Source: Bacteroidota bacterium
GTDB taxonomy: Bacteria > Bacteroidota > Rhodothermia > Rhodothermales > UBA10348
Direction: 5' to 3'
NCBI GenBank assembly: GCA_029262835.1
Contig: JAJCYQ010000013.1
Location: forward strand, 16,524-80,523
DNA: 64,000 nucleotides
The position numbers and the translations under genes are program-made. Below are positions 52,852 through 60,711 of the stretch, one piece after another. The notes below the pieces were generated by a model, which saw only the letters and a program-made list of their open reading frames with translations, did no database searches and was not told the DNA's origin. The stretch's first letter is position 1. Every line of letters starts with the position of its first letter.

Positions 52852-53366
52852 GGGTTTTTGTCATTTGCACCAATGCCCTCATCCAGATGGATAACTTCAG
52901 CCTGCCTGAGGGCCCCTTGGCGCGTATGGATCCGGACGCATGTCTTCACCTGGTGGAATCCTTGCCGGCCGGCGGCCCCTGGATTCACGAACAGCATGTT
53001 ACCAAGCGTTGCGACACGTTCAATCTGCAAGATATGACTGTGGCCGCATACGAATACATCGGGTCGTTTTTTACGCAGCTCGTGTCCCATGCCGCGCTGC
53101 CACCGCGCGGGGTGGCCAGCAATATGGGTCATCATGAACGTGAGGCCATCGACCTCGATTTCCTGGTGCTCCGGCGCTTCGGCGCGGATATCCCACCCGT
53201 CCACGTTTCCATACACCGCCTTGACCGGCGCGAGGGCTTCCAGCGCTACGAGCACATCCATCGATCCAATATCACCCGCATGCAGAATGAGGTCGACGCC
53301 CTCGAAGTAGTGCGCAAGATTGGGGTGGAACCAGCCATGGGTATCCGAAACGATGCCAATTATCAT
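52848..53366 (-). CDS. YfcE/MJ0936-type metallophosphodiesterase
   Basis: This is a calcineurin-fold phosphoesterase of 172 aa. The metal ligands are in order: SDTHG, HAGDIG, GNVDGW (GNCD-type), HIAGHP and GHSH. E. coli YfcE and relatives hydrolyse phosphodiesters of unknown physiological identity. The ATG at 53366 overlaps the upstream beta-barrel gene stop (ATGA), and the 3' end overlaps the phosphatase gene by 4 nt. The longer track start lies in the barrel gene. Confidence 0.92.
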   Translation of the reverse strand: MIIGIVSDTHGWFHPNLAHYFEGVDLILHAGDIGSMDVLVALEALAPVKAVYGNVDGWDIRAEAPEHQEIEVDGLTFMMTHIAGHPARWQRGMGHELRKKRPDVFVCGHSHILQIERVATLGNMLFVNPGAAGRQGFHQVKTCVRIHTRQGALRQAEVIHLDEGIGANDKNP

Positions 53367-54304
53367 CGAATCATGAACCGGACACCGACGCGGGCCCGGT
53401 TCCGTGGCCACTCACCCTCGGACGGTGCCCACTGTGAGACAGGAATGCTCAGATAGGGTTCAAACTGGTAACTGGGCCGTTTTATGTCGAGCCCCGATCG
53501 CAGCCAGATGACGCCGCCCTGGTAGTCCGTGGAGGAGCGTTCGGCCTGCCCGGCCACCCATTCCACGAGATCATAACTGCCTCCCTGCACCAGTCCGTGG
53601 ATGAACATGTTGCTGCCCGCCGGATCGAACACAATGCGGTAGCTCGTGGACACATGCATCTCCCACCCGATAGCGCGGTTGCGCAGAAGCAGGTTGTCGG
53701 TCGTGAGCTCCTGGAACCCGACGTGCACCCGCCTCACGCCGATGGCAAAATCGGTCGATACGGTAGGAGAGAGCAGCGATTCGTACAGGAATCCCAGATC
53801 CATCTGAGGAAACCCGCCCCGGGCATCGGACGACGGGTCCACGGCAAGCCGAATGGCATAGTCCGTCCCCTCTTCGTGCCGGAAATATTTTAGTTGGAGC
53901 CAGTTTATGCCAAGCGTACGTCCCGCTGCACTCCCGGAGGCATCTACATAGGCACCGGCATCAAGAGATGGCGTCAGTTGGTACTCGAACAGCAGGTTGA
54001 GCCCGACTGGATCGCTGCCAATACCCGATGCAAGGCCGCCACCCACGGCGTCGTCCCCCTGCAGCAACCCCCGCGGGCGGTAGGACAACTCGGCCGTGAC
54101 AGCGTAACTGTCGTAGAACGTCCGTGATGCCGATTCGCCGCGATAGAACGGGTCGAACATCTGTATGGGTCGCTGCGCCAGCGCGTCAAGTGGCGCGATC
54201 GCCGCAAACGCCGCCAGAACCAGAAGAATACATACGCCATGGCCAACCGCGCGGCGGTGAGCCGCACCCGTTTTCTCGGCGAATATCTTCCGGTATGTCA
54301 TCAT
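53363..54304 (-). CDS. Outer-membrane beta-barrel-like protein
   Basis: The 313-aa protein has a signal peptide (VCILLVLAAFAAIAPLDALAQ), then many amphipathic beta strands (VGLNLLFEYQLTPSLDAGAYVDAS; DYAIRLAVDPSS; EMHVSTSYRIVF; SYQFEPYLSIPVSQW), and ends ARVGVRFMIR. This suits a barrel of about 10-12 strands. The family was not identified. It starts 7 bp after the UPF0173 gene on the same strand and precedes the phosphodiesterase gene with a 4-nt overlap. Confidence 0.72.
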   Translation of the reverse strand: MMTYRKIFAEKTGAAHRRAVGHGVCILLVLAAFAAIAPLDALAQRPIQMFDPFYRGESASRTFYDSYAVTAELSYRPRGLLQGDDAVGGGLASGIGSDPVGLNLLFEYQLTPSLDAGAYVDASGSAAGRTLGINWLQLKYFRHEEGTDYAIRLAVDPSSDARGGFPQMDLGFLYESLLSPTVSTDFAIGVRRVHVGFQELTTDNLLLRNRAIGWEMHVSTSYRIVFDPAGSNMFIHGLVQGGSYDLVEWVAGQAERSSTDYQGGVIWLRSGLDIKRPSYQFEPYLSIPVSQWAPSEGEWPRNRARVGVRFMIR

Positions 54305-54311
54305 ACGTATG

Positions 54312-55001
54312 TCAGCTCGTCGTCAGCTCCAAGGCGGCGCCCGGAGCCAGGACGCGCGTGGCATGACCGGCTTCGGCCATCATCTTCTGCCAGGCATCCG
54401 TGTCGACTTCTATAAGGGGAAATGTATTGAAGTGGAGGGGAATGGTCAACTCCGGGCTCAACATGTCGGCCGCGCGGCGCGATCCAAGCGGTCCCATTGT
54501 GAAGCAGTCACCGATAGGCAACAGCGCCACATCAATGTCGAACTCCTCTCCAATCCACTCCATTTCCATGAACGGACTCGTGTCTCCAGCGATATAGATG
54601 CACTTTCCCTCGGCTTCCAGTATGTATCCGCCAGGGTTGCCACCGTACGTGCCATCGGGGAACGAGGAACTGTGCCTCGCCCAGGTCTGCGTCACGCGGC
54701 CCCATGGAAAGCGCCACGACCCGCCTGTATTCATGGGCTGCACGTTCGTATGCCCGTGCTTTGCTCCCAGATACTGCGTGATCTCGTAATTGGCGACAAC
54801 GAGCGCGCCCGTACGCTTGGCGATCTGCGGCGTATCGCCCCAATGATCTCCATGCGCATGAGTGAGCAGGATCACGTCCGGGTCGAGCGCATCCGGATCC
54901 TGGTCCGTGAGCGGATTGTCCGAAAGGAACGGATCGATGAGCAGCGAGGTGTCTTCAAGATCAATCTGGAGTGCCGAGTGGCCAAAAAAAGTGATTTTCA
55001 T
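54312..55001 (-). CDS. UPF0173 metal-dependent hydrolase (beta-lactamase fold)
   Basis: The 229-aa protein begins MKITFFGHSALQIDLEDTSLLIDPFL, the standard start of the UlaG-like UPF0173 family. It has the metal motif LTHAHGDHWGD (about 46-56), a second ligand region with IYIAGDTSPFMEM, and LPLHFNTF-like PLHFNTFPLI near the end. The substrate is unknown. It is the first gene of a four-gene minus-strand operon with the barrel, YfcE and phosphatase genes. Confidence 0.93.
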   Translation of the reverse strand: MKITFFGHSALQIDLEDTSLLIDPFLSDNPLTDQDPDALDPDVILLTHAHGDHWGDTPQIAKRTGALVVANYEITQYLGAKHGHTNVQPMNTGGSWRFPWGRVTQTWARHSSSFPDGTYGGNPGGYILEAEGKCIYIAGDTSPFMEMEWIGEEFDIDVALLPIGDCFTMGPLGSRRAADMLSPELTIPLHFNTFPLIEVDTDAWQKMMAEAGHATRVLAPGAALELTTS

Positions 55002-55192
55002 GGAGCGTGTCTCTGTTTCGGGGAGATGCGGCGGTTGCGGAGTGGGTTTACGTAGGATCTTCTACAGGTAAGCGGTTCGAATGGGTTCCCTGCGGCGTGG
55101 CCCGTGGCGCCGATCTCCGATTCCGGGGACCCGCGCTGCCGCATGTGAATAGAAGACCGTGCACCCAAGTCCGCAATGCATCCACTGTTACC

Positions 55193-56098
55193 ATGAACAT
55201 TCTTCTGACCGGCGCGACCGGATTCGTGGGCCAATATGTGGCCCGTTCACTCTCCGAAGCTGGGCACACTGTCCGCGCGCTCGTGCGCTCCAAAACGGGA
55301 GGTCTCCGTGGAGCACATGAGCAGGTTGAAGGCGATATCCTGCGGCCGTCCTCTCTGCACGGAAAGGCGGACGGCATGGATGCGGTCGTGCACCTCGTCG
55401 GCATTATCGAGGAGAAGCCCGCGAAGGGCATTACCTTCGACACCGTCCACCATGTGGGCACGCAGAACATGGTTGTGGAAGCCAAGCGCGCCGGCGTCAG
55501 GTCGTTCATCCAGATGAGTGCCAATGGCGCCCGGGAAGACGGTGTTTCAGCCTACCAGACGAGCAAGTGGAAGGCAGAAAACACCGTGTTGCGGGCCGGA
55601 TTCGAACACGCGGTCGTGCTGCGCCCGTCGCTCGTATTCGGGGAGCCCGCGCCCGGCCAACCGGAGTTCTGCTCGCAGCTCGTACGTACGCTGCTCAGGC
55701 CGTTTCCTGTCTGGCCGGTATTCGGAGATGGGGCGTACTGCATGCAGCCTGTTCATGCCCAGGACGTGGCATCGGCCTTTACGGCAGCCCTCGCGCGGCC
55801 CGATCTGAACGGCAAGCGGCTTTGCCTCGGCGGCTCGGAGGCCCTGCCCTACACGGACATCCTGAAGCGGATTGCGCGTGGCGCCGGCATACGCCGGCGT
55901 CCCATGATCAAGCAGCCGGCAGCTCTGATGGCGCCCGTCATATCCCTGTTCGGTGGGTGGGCCCTGCCCATTACGAGTGACCAGTTCCGGATGCTGATTG
56001 AGGGCAATGTGTGCCCGGAGAACAGTCTACAGAGCGTATTCAATATCGAGCCCCGCGCATTTGACGAGGCGGCACTCGCTTACCTGGCTGGCGCCTGA
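55193..56098 (+). CDS. NAD(P)-binding protein, complex I 39-kDa subunit-like
   Basis: The 301-aa protein is an extended/atypical SDR. NAD(P) binding is by ILLTGATGFVGQYVA (residues 3-17, GxxGxxG type), and the core shows VVHLVGIIEE, FIQMSANGA and YQTSKWKAE (a YxxxK catalytic pair) with LRPSLVFG. This is the pattern of the NDUFA9-like SDR group, which includes nucleoside-diphosphate-sugar epimerase-like proteins. Start ATG 55193; the longer track start lies in the 191-bp gap that separates it from the divergent UPF0173 gene, where no other feature was seen. Confidence 0.88.
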   Translation: MNILLTGATGFVGQYVARSLSEAGHTVRALVRSKTGGLRGAHEQVEGDILRPSSLHGKADGMDAVVHLVGIIEEKPAKGITFDTVHHVGTQNMVVEAKRAGVRSFIQMSANGAREDGVSAYQTSKWKAENTVLRAGFEHAVVLRPSLVFGEPAPGQPEFCSQLVRTLLRPFPVWPVFGDGAYCMQPVHAQDVASAFTAALARPDLNGKRLCLGGSEALPYTDILKRIARGAGIRRRPMIKQPAALMAPVISLFGGWALPITSDQFRMLIEGNVCPENSLQSVFNIEPRAFDEAALAYLAGA

Positions 56099-56106
56099 GC
56101 ACGCTC

Positions 56107-56138
56107 GAGAAGCCCGCTACGTTTTCATCGGGCTTCTC
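56107..56138 (+). terminator. Hairpin directly after the SDR gene
   Basis: A 10-bp perfect stem, GAGAAGCCCG with CGGGCTTCTC, and a 12-nt loop begin 9 bp after the SDR stop. No U-tract follows on the plus strand, so it may protect the mRNA end or terminate weakly. Confidence 0.55.
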
Positions 56139-56159
56139 ACTGGCGCTGGGCTGATGCAT

Positions 56160-56194
56160 AAAAAATGGGGGGCGGCCTTTCGGCCGCCCCCCAT
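56160..56194 (-). terminator. Strong terminator for the choice-of-anchor-B gene
   Basis: A perfect 13-bp stem, ATGGGGGGCGGCC with GGCCGCCCCCCAT, with a 4-nt loop, is followed on the minus strand by six U residues (plus-strand A60-A65). It is about 215 bp downstream of the gene's stop, and the space between contains the 161-bp repeat. Confidence 0.9.
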
Positions 56195-56242
56195 TCCATG
56201 TTCAGGACGAGGACCAGGTCCTTCGTATGCTGTCAGGCCCCG

Positions 56243-56403
56243 GAAGCGTGTTGATGAACCAGCGTGCGCCAGGATGCGAGCGCCGGAATGCCAGATGCAA
56301 GGCGTCCCGACGCCGAATAGTGGTGCTATTCGAAGGAGGGACAACGCCGCAGATGGCGTTTCGCCGCCGCATTAGGGTGTGCGATGGTTTTTCAACACGC
56401 TTC
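56243..56403. repeat. 161-bp element with 19-bp terminal inverted repeats, copy 1
   Basis: The ends are GAAGCGTGTTGATGAACCA and TGGTTTTTCAACACGCTTC, inverted copies that match at 18 of 19 bases (the T of GATGAACCA pairs with T). Inside are small palindromes (GGCGTCCCGACGCC; CGAATAGT-GGT-GCTATTCG). A near-identical copy lies at 63843-64000. No transposase is encoded, and no target duplication is obvious beside this copy. It lies between the stop codon (4 bp away) and the terminator of the minus-strand gene, so it would be part of that 3' UTR. Confidence 0.93.
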
Positions 56404-56407
56404 TAGA

Positions 56408-58738
56408 TCAGATGTCGATCTGGCTCTTCTTGAGCATGAACAGGCCAGACTCGATACCCGTCACGACAATGGTGCCACTTTCAAAGTAAGGATAGTTGCT
56501 CCACGTGCCATTGAAACCGGCCTGATCGTTGTCCGCCTGGGGCGCAACATCGAAGTGGGCGACTTCGACCGGATTCTCCGGGTCGGAAATATCCAGAATG
56601 CGAAGTCCCGAGTTGTAGTTCGACTGGTACATCAGGTTGCCCCGGATATACAGGTTGTGGTCCGAGGACGCGTGCGTTCCGAGGTGCTCCTTGACAAGGA
56701 CCGGATCGTCCAGGTCCGAGATGTCAAAGATCATGGTCCGCGTTTTCTCGGCCAGACCCTGCATTTCGTCGAGCTCGTCGTTCACGTAGTAGTACCGAAG
56801 ATCATCGGACGTCCAGCCCTGGTGCGTGTAGCCCGCATTGGGATACTGACCAATGGAGATGCCCACGGGGTTGTCCTTGTCGGTCACATCAGCAATGGAA
56901 AGCGCCGTTTCGTTGTGGCCGAAGCAGATTTCGCGACCCGCATAGTCGGCATCCGGTCCGTTGTAGATGATGCACTGGGCGTCATGCGAATAGCCTGTGC
57001 CGGCGCGGCCCGTTCCCTCGTGGCCAAAGCAGCCCGCAAATGTCGGGTTCTTTGGATCCTGGATGTTGATCATGTGGAGTCCGCCTCCACACGTGTCACC
57101 ACCCGAGTTGACGCCGACGGCATAGGCAAAACCACTTTCCTCGTTGATTACGATGTTGTGGGCGCTCCCAATGTCCCCGTAATGGGCATCGGCTTCGAAC
57201 ATCTGCGGCTCAGCGACATCACGCAGCCGCGTCAGGTCGAATATCTGCATACCATGCTGTCCGGCGCCGTCCGATACGATGAAAGTGTGATTGTTGTACA
57301 CCTTCATATCGCGCCAGGACGCCGGCTGCGCTCCATCCGTGAGGGGGAGGTCGCCGAGGTAGCGCGGGTTGGCCGGATCTGTGATATCTACAAAGGAGGT
57401 ACCGTTCGTACGACCGGCAATCACATACTCACGGCCTGTCTCCGGGTCGGTCCAGCCCCACACGTCGTTCATCCGGATACCGCGACCACCGCCGAGGTCC
57501 GAGATGTTCAGAAAAGAGACGAGGTCCACGTCCTGGCAAGGAAAGGCGGCTGCTTCACCCTCACCACACTCGACTTCGCCGCCGGTGATGGAGGCAAACA
57601 TGTCTTCGTACGGCGTGGTTACGGTGGCTTCCAGCGCCCATCCTTCTTCATTCTGTGCAAGGATGTACGCTTCCCCAATGCCATTGTCAGCGGGTCCGTT
57701 TCCTACGACCGCCAATCCTTCGTGTACAGCGAATGCCGAACCGCCAGCCGCGTCGCCATCGACGAGGAAGTAGGACGCCGAGAAACCACTCGGGCCTCCT
57801 TCATACACATAGACGGAGCCCGCTCCACCGACCCAGACATCCTGTCCGACGACGGCTACAGCCGAGCCGGTACCCGGCTGGGCGACCGTGAACGGCAACA
57901 GCACGCCAGCAAGCTGGAATTCACCGGCCTGTCCGCGGTAGACGGCCGCACCGCCGACACCGCCGCCCAACTGGGGCGTGCCGACAACAGCAAGACCGCC
58001 TTCAAGCGCGAGTCCCATGCCAAAATTCGAGCCGTCGAAGACGCCCGGAAACTTGCCCAGACGACCGTGGGCCACAAAGGCATCCTGATCTTCGTGGTAA
58101 TAGTAGGCGTAGACGTTTCCGTCGGATTCATCGCCCGCCAGCGGGGCGGCGACCAGCAGGTTACCGTTGTCCATGGCGACGGCGAGGCCGTAGAAGGCCC
58201 CTTCTTCCGATTCTTCTTCCTGGAGTTTGGAATGTTGTGTCCAGGAGCCGTCCGCGCCGCGATGGAACACGTATGCGGCGCCTCGGCCAGCGTCGGCGCC
58301 CGCGGCGCCAACCACCAGCCAGTCACCGTCGAGTGCAAGAGAGCGGCCGAACGATTCTTCTTCCGATGAATCCTCGCCAAGCAGTTTCTGCGTCTCTACC
58401 CAGTTGCCACTGGCATCCTTGGTGAAGACGTAGGCGCCTCCTGTAGAGTTGTTCATGAGCGTCGAGCCTACGACAAGCGTCGAGGCGTCTGCTGCCAGGG
58501 AGCGACCAAAGCGGTCATCCTGCCCATTGTTGTCAGAGGCGACGAGCAGCTCGGCCTGCTCCCAGGAGCCATCGGCCGCCTTGCGGTATACGTAGACAGA
58601 CGAATTCGTACTGTTCTGGCCACTCATACCGACGACGACATCATCTCCGGCCACGGCGGCGGCACCGCCGAAATTCTGGGCCGAAACCGGGACGACAAGA
58701 AAAACGCCCATGATCAGGGCGCAAATAAAACGATTCAT
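56408..58738 (-). CDS. Secreted choice-of-anchor-B family protein with FG-GAP repeats
   Basis: The 776-aa protein begins MNRFICALIMGVFLVVPVSAQ (signal peptide). The first half carries FG-GAP/integrin-like beta-propeller repeats (DDRFGRSLAADASTLVVGST; EESFGRSLALDGDWLVVGAA). The second half (about 440-776) carries LVIVD-type repeats (SFVDITDPANPRYLGDLPL; LRILDISDPENPVEVAHF), the mark of choice-of-anchor-B proteins. No sorting signal is visible at the C-terminus. The ORF track starts 336 nt too early. Role unknown; probably a surface or secreted binding protein. Confidence 0.86.
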   Translation of the reverse strand: MNRFICALIMGVFLVVPVSAQNFGGAAAVAGDDVVVGMSGQNSTNSSVYVYRKAADGSWEQAELLVASDNNGQDDRFGRSLAADASTLVVGSTLMNNSTGGAYVFTKDASGNWVETQKLLGEDSSEEESFGRSLALDGDWLVVGAAGADAGRGAAYVFHRGADGSWTQHSKLQEEESEEGAFYGLAVAMDNGNLLVAAPLAGDESDGNVYAYYYHEDQDAFVAHGRLGKFPGVFDGSNFGMGLALEGGLAVVGTPQLGGGVGGAAVYRGQAGEFQLAGVLLPFTVAQPGTGSAVAVVGQDVWVGGAGSVYVYEGGPSGFSASYFLVDGDAAGGSAFAVHEGLAVVGNGPADNGIGEAYILAQNEEGWALEATVTTPYEDMFASITGGEVECGEGEAAAFPCQDVDLVSFLNISDLGGGRGIRMNDVWGWTDPETGREYVIAGRTNGTSFVDITDPANPRYLGDLPLTDGAQPASWRDMKVYNNHTFIVSDGAGQHGMQIFDLTRLRDVAEPQMFEADAHYGDIGSAHNIVINEESGFAYAVGVNSGGDTCGGGLHMINIQDPKNPTFAGCFGHEGTGRAGTGYSHDAQCIIYNGPDADYAGREICFGHNETALSIADVTDKDNPVGISIGQYPNAGYTHQGWTSDDLRYYYVNDELDEMQGLAEKTRTMIFDISDLDDPVLVKEHLGTHASSDHNLYIRGNLMYQSNYNSGLRILDISDPENPVEVAHFDVAPQADNDQAGFNGTWSNYPYFESGTIVVTGIESGLFMLKKSQIDI

Positions 58739-58803
58739 GTTCTTAGCGGGGTTGGCTTGTGTTGTTGAAACCTGGCCCTTCTCACGACGAAGCGGGAAAA
58801 AAG

Positions 58804-59667
58804 TTACATCCGGTGCTCGTACTGGCACTGACTGTTGTCGGAGGACAGATAGTAGGTCTTGTGGTTCGTGGCGGCTGGATCCGTGCATCCTCGAAGCGGC
58901 AACAGATCTACGCGGCGAAACGCCACCGGATGGCGGCCCGCCTTGAGTGCAATACGCCCTTCCGTCACAATGCGGCCATCGTACTCCGGGCGCGACCAGC
59001 TGAGCACCCGCACGCTGTCTACCACATGATCCACGCGCTCCGCCCCCAGTACATCGACATCCACGCGCACCCACTCGTCGCCGTGATGCGTTTCAGAGGC
59101 CGACGAAACGCAGGTGCGGGTCACCTTCTCACCGGCCATCATTACATCCAGGCCTCGGGGACAGAGATTGGCTGTCGGCCGGTCATCCTGTCCGTTTCCG
59201 CCGAGCAGTTCAATCTCCGCTGACGGAGGGTAGAGCTGATCGGCGCCCATTCCACTCACCTCCAGGGCATGAACCAGCAGGCCCGCCCGGCGCCAGGAAC
59301 GATCGGCTACATGGCCGGGCTCGCCCCCCAGGAAACGGTACTCGACCCGGAGCCTGTAGAACGAGTCCGTGCGCTCATGAATGAGCAGGCCCACGACATC
59401 CTCGTGCAGCGGACGCTCGTCGCCGGGCGGTGGCGCCAGCACGAGCTGCCCGTCCTGGACGCGGAAAACGTCACCCGGGTTGTCTCCGAGTGGAGAACCG
59501 ACCACCTTGGGTGTCCAGCCCGCCAGGGAACGCCCGTCGAACAGGCGTATCCAGTCCTCGCGGTCCGGATCGGGTTCAGGACCGGTACAAGAGGCCAGAA
59601 CGAAGACCAGCCCGAGCAGCATCCCAGACAGCAGGACGGCGGGAAGAGGACGAGTATGCGTCGACAC
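58804..59667 (-). CDS. DUF1080 lipoprotein with a GCTDP-type C-terminal tail
   Basis: The 287-aa protein has a lipoprotein signal (LLGLVFVLASC) and a DUF1080/3-keto-glycoside hydrolase-like jelly-roll domain that opens with WIRLFDGRSLAGW. The C-terminal 28 residues (GCTDPAATNHKTYY...CQYEH) match the GCTDPxAxNY...C motif that ends many secreted Bacteroidota proteins. The start is a GTG sharing one base with the upstream DinB stop (TAGTG). Carbohydrate binding or hydrolysis is likely; the substrate is unknown. Confidence 0.85.
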   Translation of the reverse strand: MSTHTRPLPAVLLSGMLLGLVFVLASCTGPEPDPDREDWIRLFDGRSLAGWTPKVVGSPLGDNPGDVFRVQDGQLVLAPPPGDERPLHEDVVGLLIHERTDSFYRLRVEYRFLGGEPGHVADRSWRRAGLLVHALEVSGMGADQLYPPSAEIELLGGNGQDDRPTANLCPRGLDVMMAGEKVTRTCVSSASETHHGDEWVRVDVDVLGAERVDHVVDSVRVLSWSRPEYDGRIVTEGRIALKAGRHPVAFRRVDLLPLRGCTDPAATNHKTYYLSSDNSQCQYEHRM

Positions 59668-60194
59668 TATCCGAGGTACTTTTCATTCAGGACATTGGCG
59701 TGATGCTGGGCATGACCAGCCACTATCCAGATGAGTGCGCGCACCGTGAATTCGTTACCCGAAGCCACGCCGCGGCGCGCGAGCATTTCTTCGGAAAATC
59801 CTTTGAACAGAGAAATGCTCGCGCGCCGCACATGCACGAATTCGGTGACCAGTTCCTGGAACGGACGCTCCCGGAGACGGGCCGCCTCGGCCCACGCCTC
59901 GTGTTCCATACCGGGCCAGGGTCCGGCGCTCCCGCGTGCAAAGGCCAGGGCACGGAACGACATGACCCGCTCGGTATCGTTGATATGCGTAATGATATCG
60001 CGAACGGTCCATTTGTCCGGAGCGTACCGGAAGTTGGCGCGTTCGGCGCCGGCCAGTTCGAAAAGCCGCTCGAATCGGGCGAGCTGTTCGTTGAGAGTCT
60101 CAAGTATGGATCCGTCCGCTACCAGGTTTACATACCCGGAATAGAACGGTGCGAATTCGTCAGAAGCCGGGCGCACGCGCAGTGCATCTCTCAT
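59667..60194 (-). CDS. DinB-family metal-binding protein
   Basis: This 175-aa four-helix-bundle protein has the DinB/YfiT metal triad: His in DIITHINDTERV (about 70) and two His in GHAQHHANVLNEKYL (about 158-162). WTVRDIITH is typical. Members act in thiol-linked detoxification (bacillithiol or mycothiol transfer) or are uncharacterised. It ends on the GTG start of the DUF1080 lipoprotein gene, so the two are translationally linked, and lies 37 bp after ribH on the same strand. Confidence 0.88.
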   Translation of the reverse strand: MRDALRVRPASDEFAPFYSGYVNLVADGSILETLNEQLARFERLFELAGAERANFRYAPDKWTVRDIITHINDTERVMSFRALAFARGSAGPWPGMEHEAWAEAARLRERPFQELVTEFVHVRRASISLFKGFSEEMLARRGVASGNEFTVRALIWIVAGHAQHHANVLNEKYLG

Positions 60195-60231
60195 GAAAGG
60201 GGGGAATTACAGTGTGTTTTCGGGCCGTGGT

Positions 60232-60711
60232 TCAGCTACGCAAGGTACGAAGCAGAGACGCCGTCTCAACTGCTGCAAGCGCCGCTTCCTCGCCTTTGTT
60301 TCCGACGCGTCCGCCAGCGCGCTCACGCGCCTGCTCGGGCGTATCGCACGTCAAAAGGCCAAAACCGACCGGAACGCCCGTCTCCACCGCGATCGCGGAA
60401 AGTTGATGCGCCACAGGTCCCGCCACATAGTCGAAATGCGGCGTATCGCCCCGAATGACCGCGCCAAGACAAACCACGGCGTCCCAGGAGCCACTGCGCG
60501 CCAGGTGCGCCGTGGCAACGGGCAGTTCAAAGGCGCCGGGCACATGCATCACGGTCGTGTCGCCCGCGCTCACGCCGACGCGTTCGAGCGCCAATTCTGC
60601 ACCCTCCACGAGGGCACTGACAATGCTGGCGTTCCAGCGCGTGGCCACGATGGCGACCCGCAGGCCGTGGCCGTGAATTGGAAAATCATCGTCAGGCGCA
60701 ATATTACTCAT
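60232..60711 (-). CDS. ribH: 6,7-dimethyl-8-ribityllumazine synthase (RibH)
   Basis: RibH makes lumazine from 5-amino-6-ribitylaminouracil and dihydroxybutanone phosphate. The 159 aa include RVAIVATRWNASIVSALVEGA, HVPGAFELPVA (substrate loop), CLGAVIRGDTPHFDYVAG and GFGLLTCDTPEQA; all are family signatures. It overlaps ribBA by 8 nt and is the last gene of the riboflavin operon. Confidence 0.96.
   Translation of the reverse strand: MSNIAPDDDFPIHGHGLRVAIVATRWNASIVSALVEGAELALERVGVSAGDTTVMHVPGAFELPVATAHLARSGSWDAVVCLGAVIRGDTPHFDYVAGPVAHQLSAIAVETGVPVGFGLLTCDTPEQARERAGGRVGNKGEEAALAAVETASLLRTLRS

Noticed and set aside
55998-56375. Peptide MRAPECQM...ADGVSPP as a real small protein
   Set aside because: The same frame is open in both copies of the repeat (also 63673-63975) because the element is conserved. 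There is no start or RBS pattern of its own, and the untranslated position explains it better.
56384-58369. 661-aa plus-strand ORF
   Set aside because: It runs antisense to the choice-of-anchor-B gene and into the repeat; the real gene has clear repeats and a signal peptide on the minus strand.
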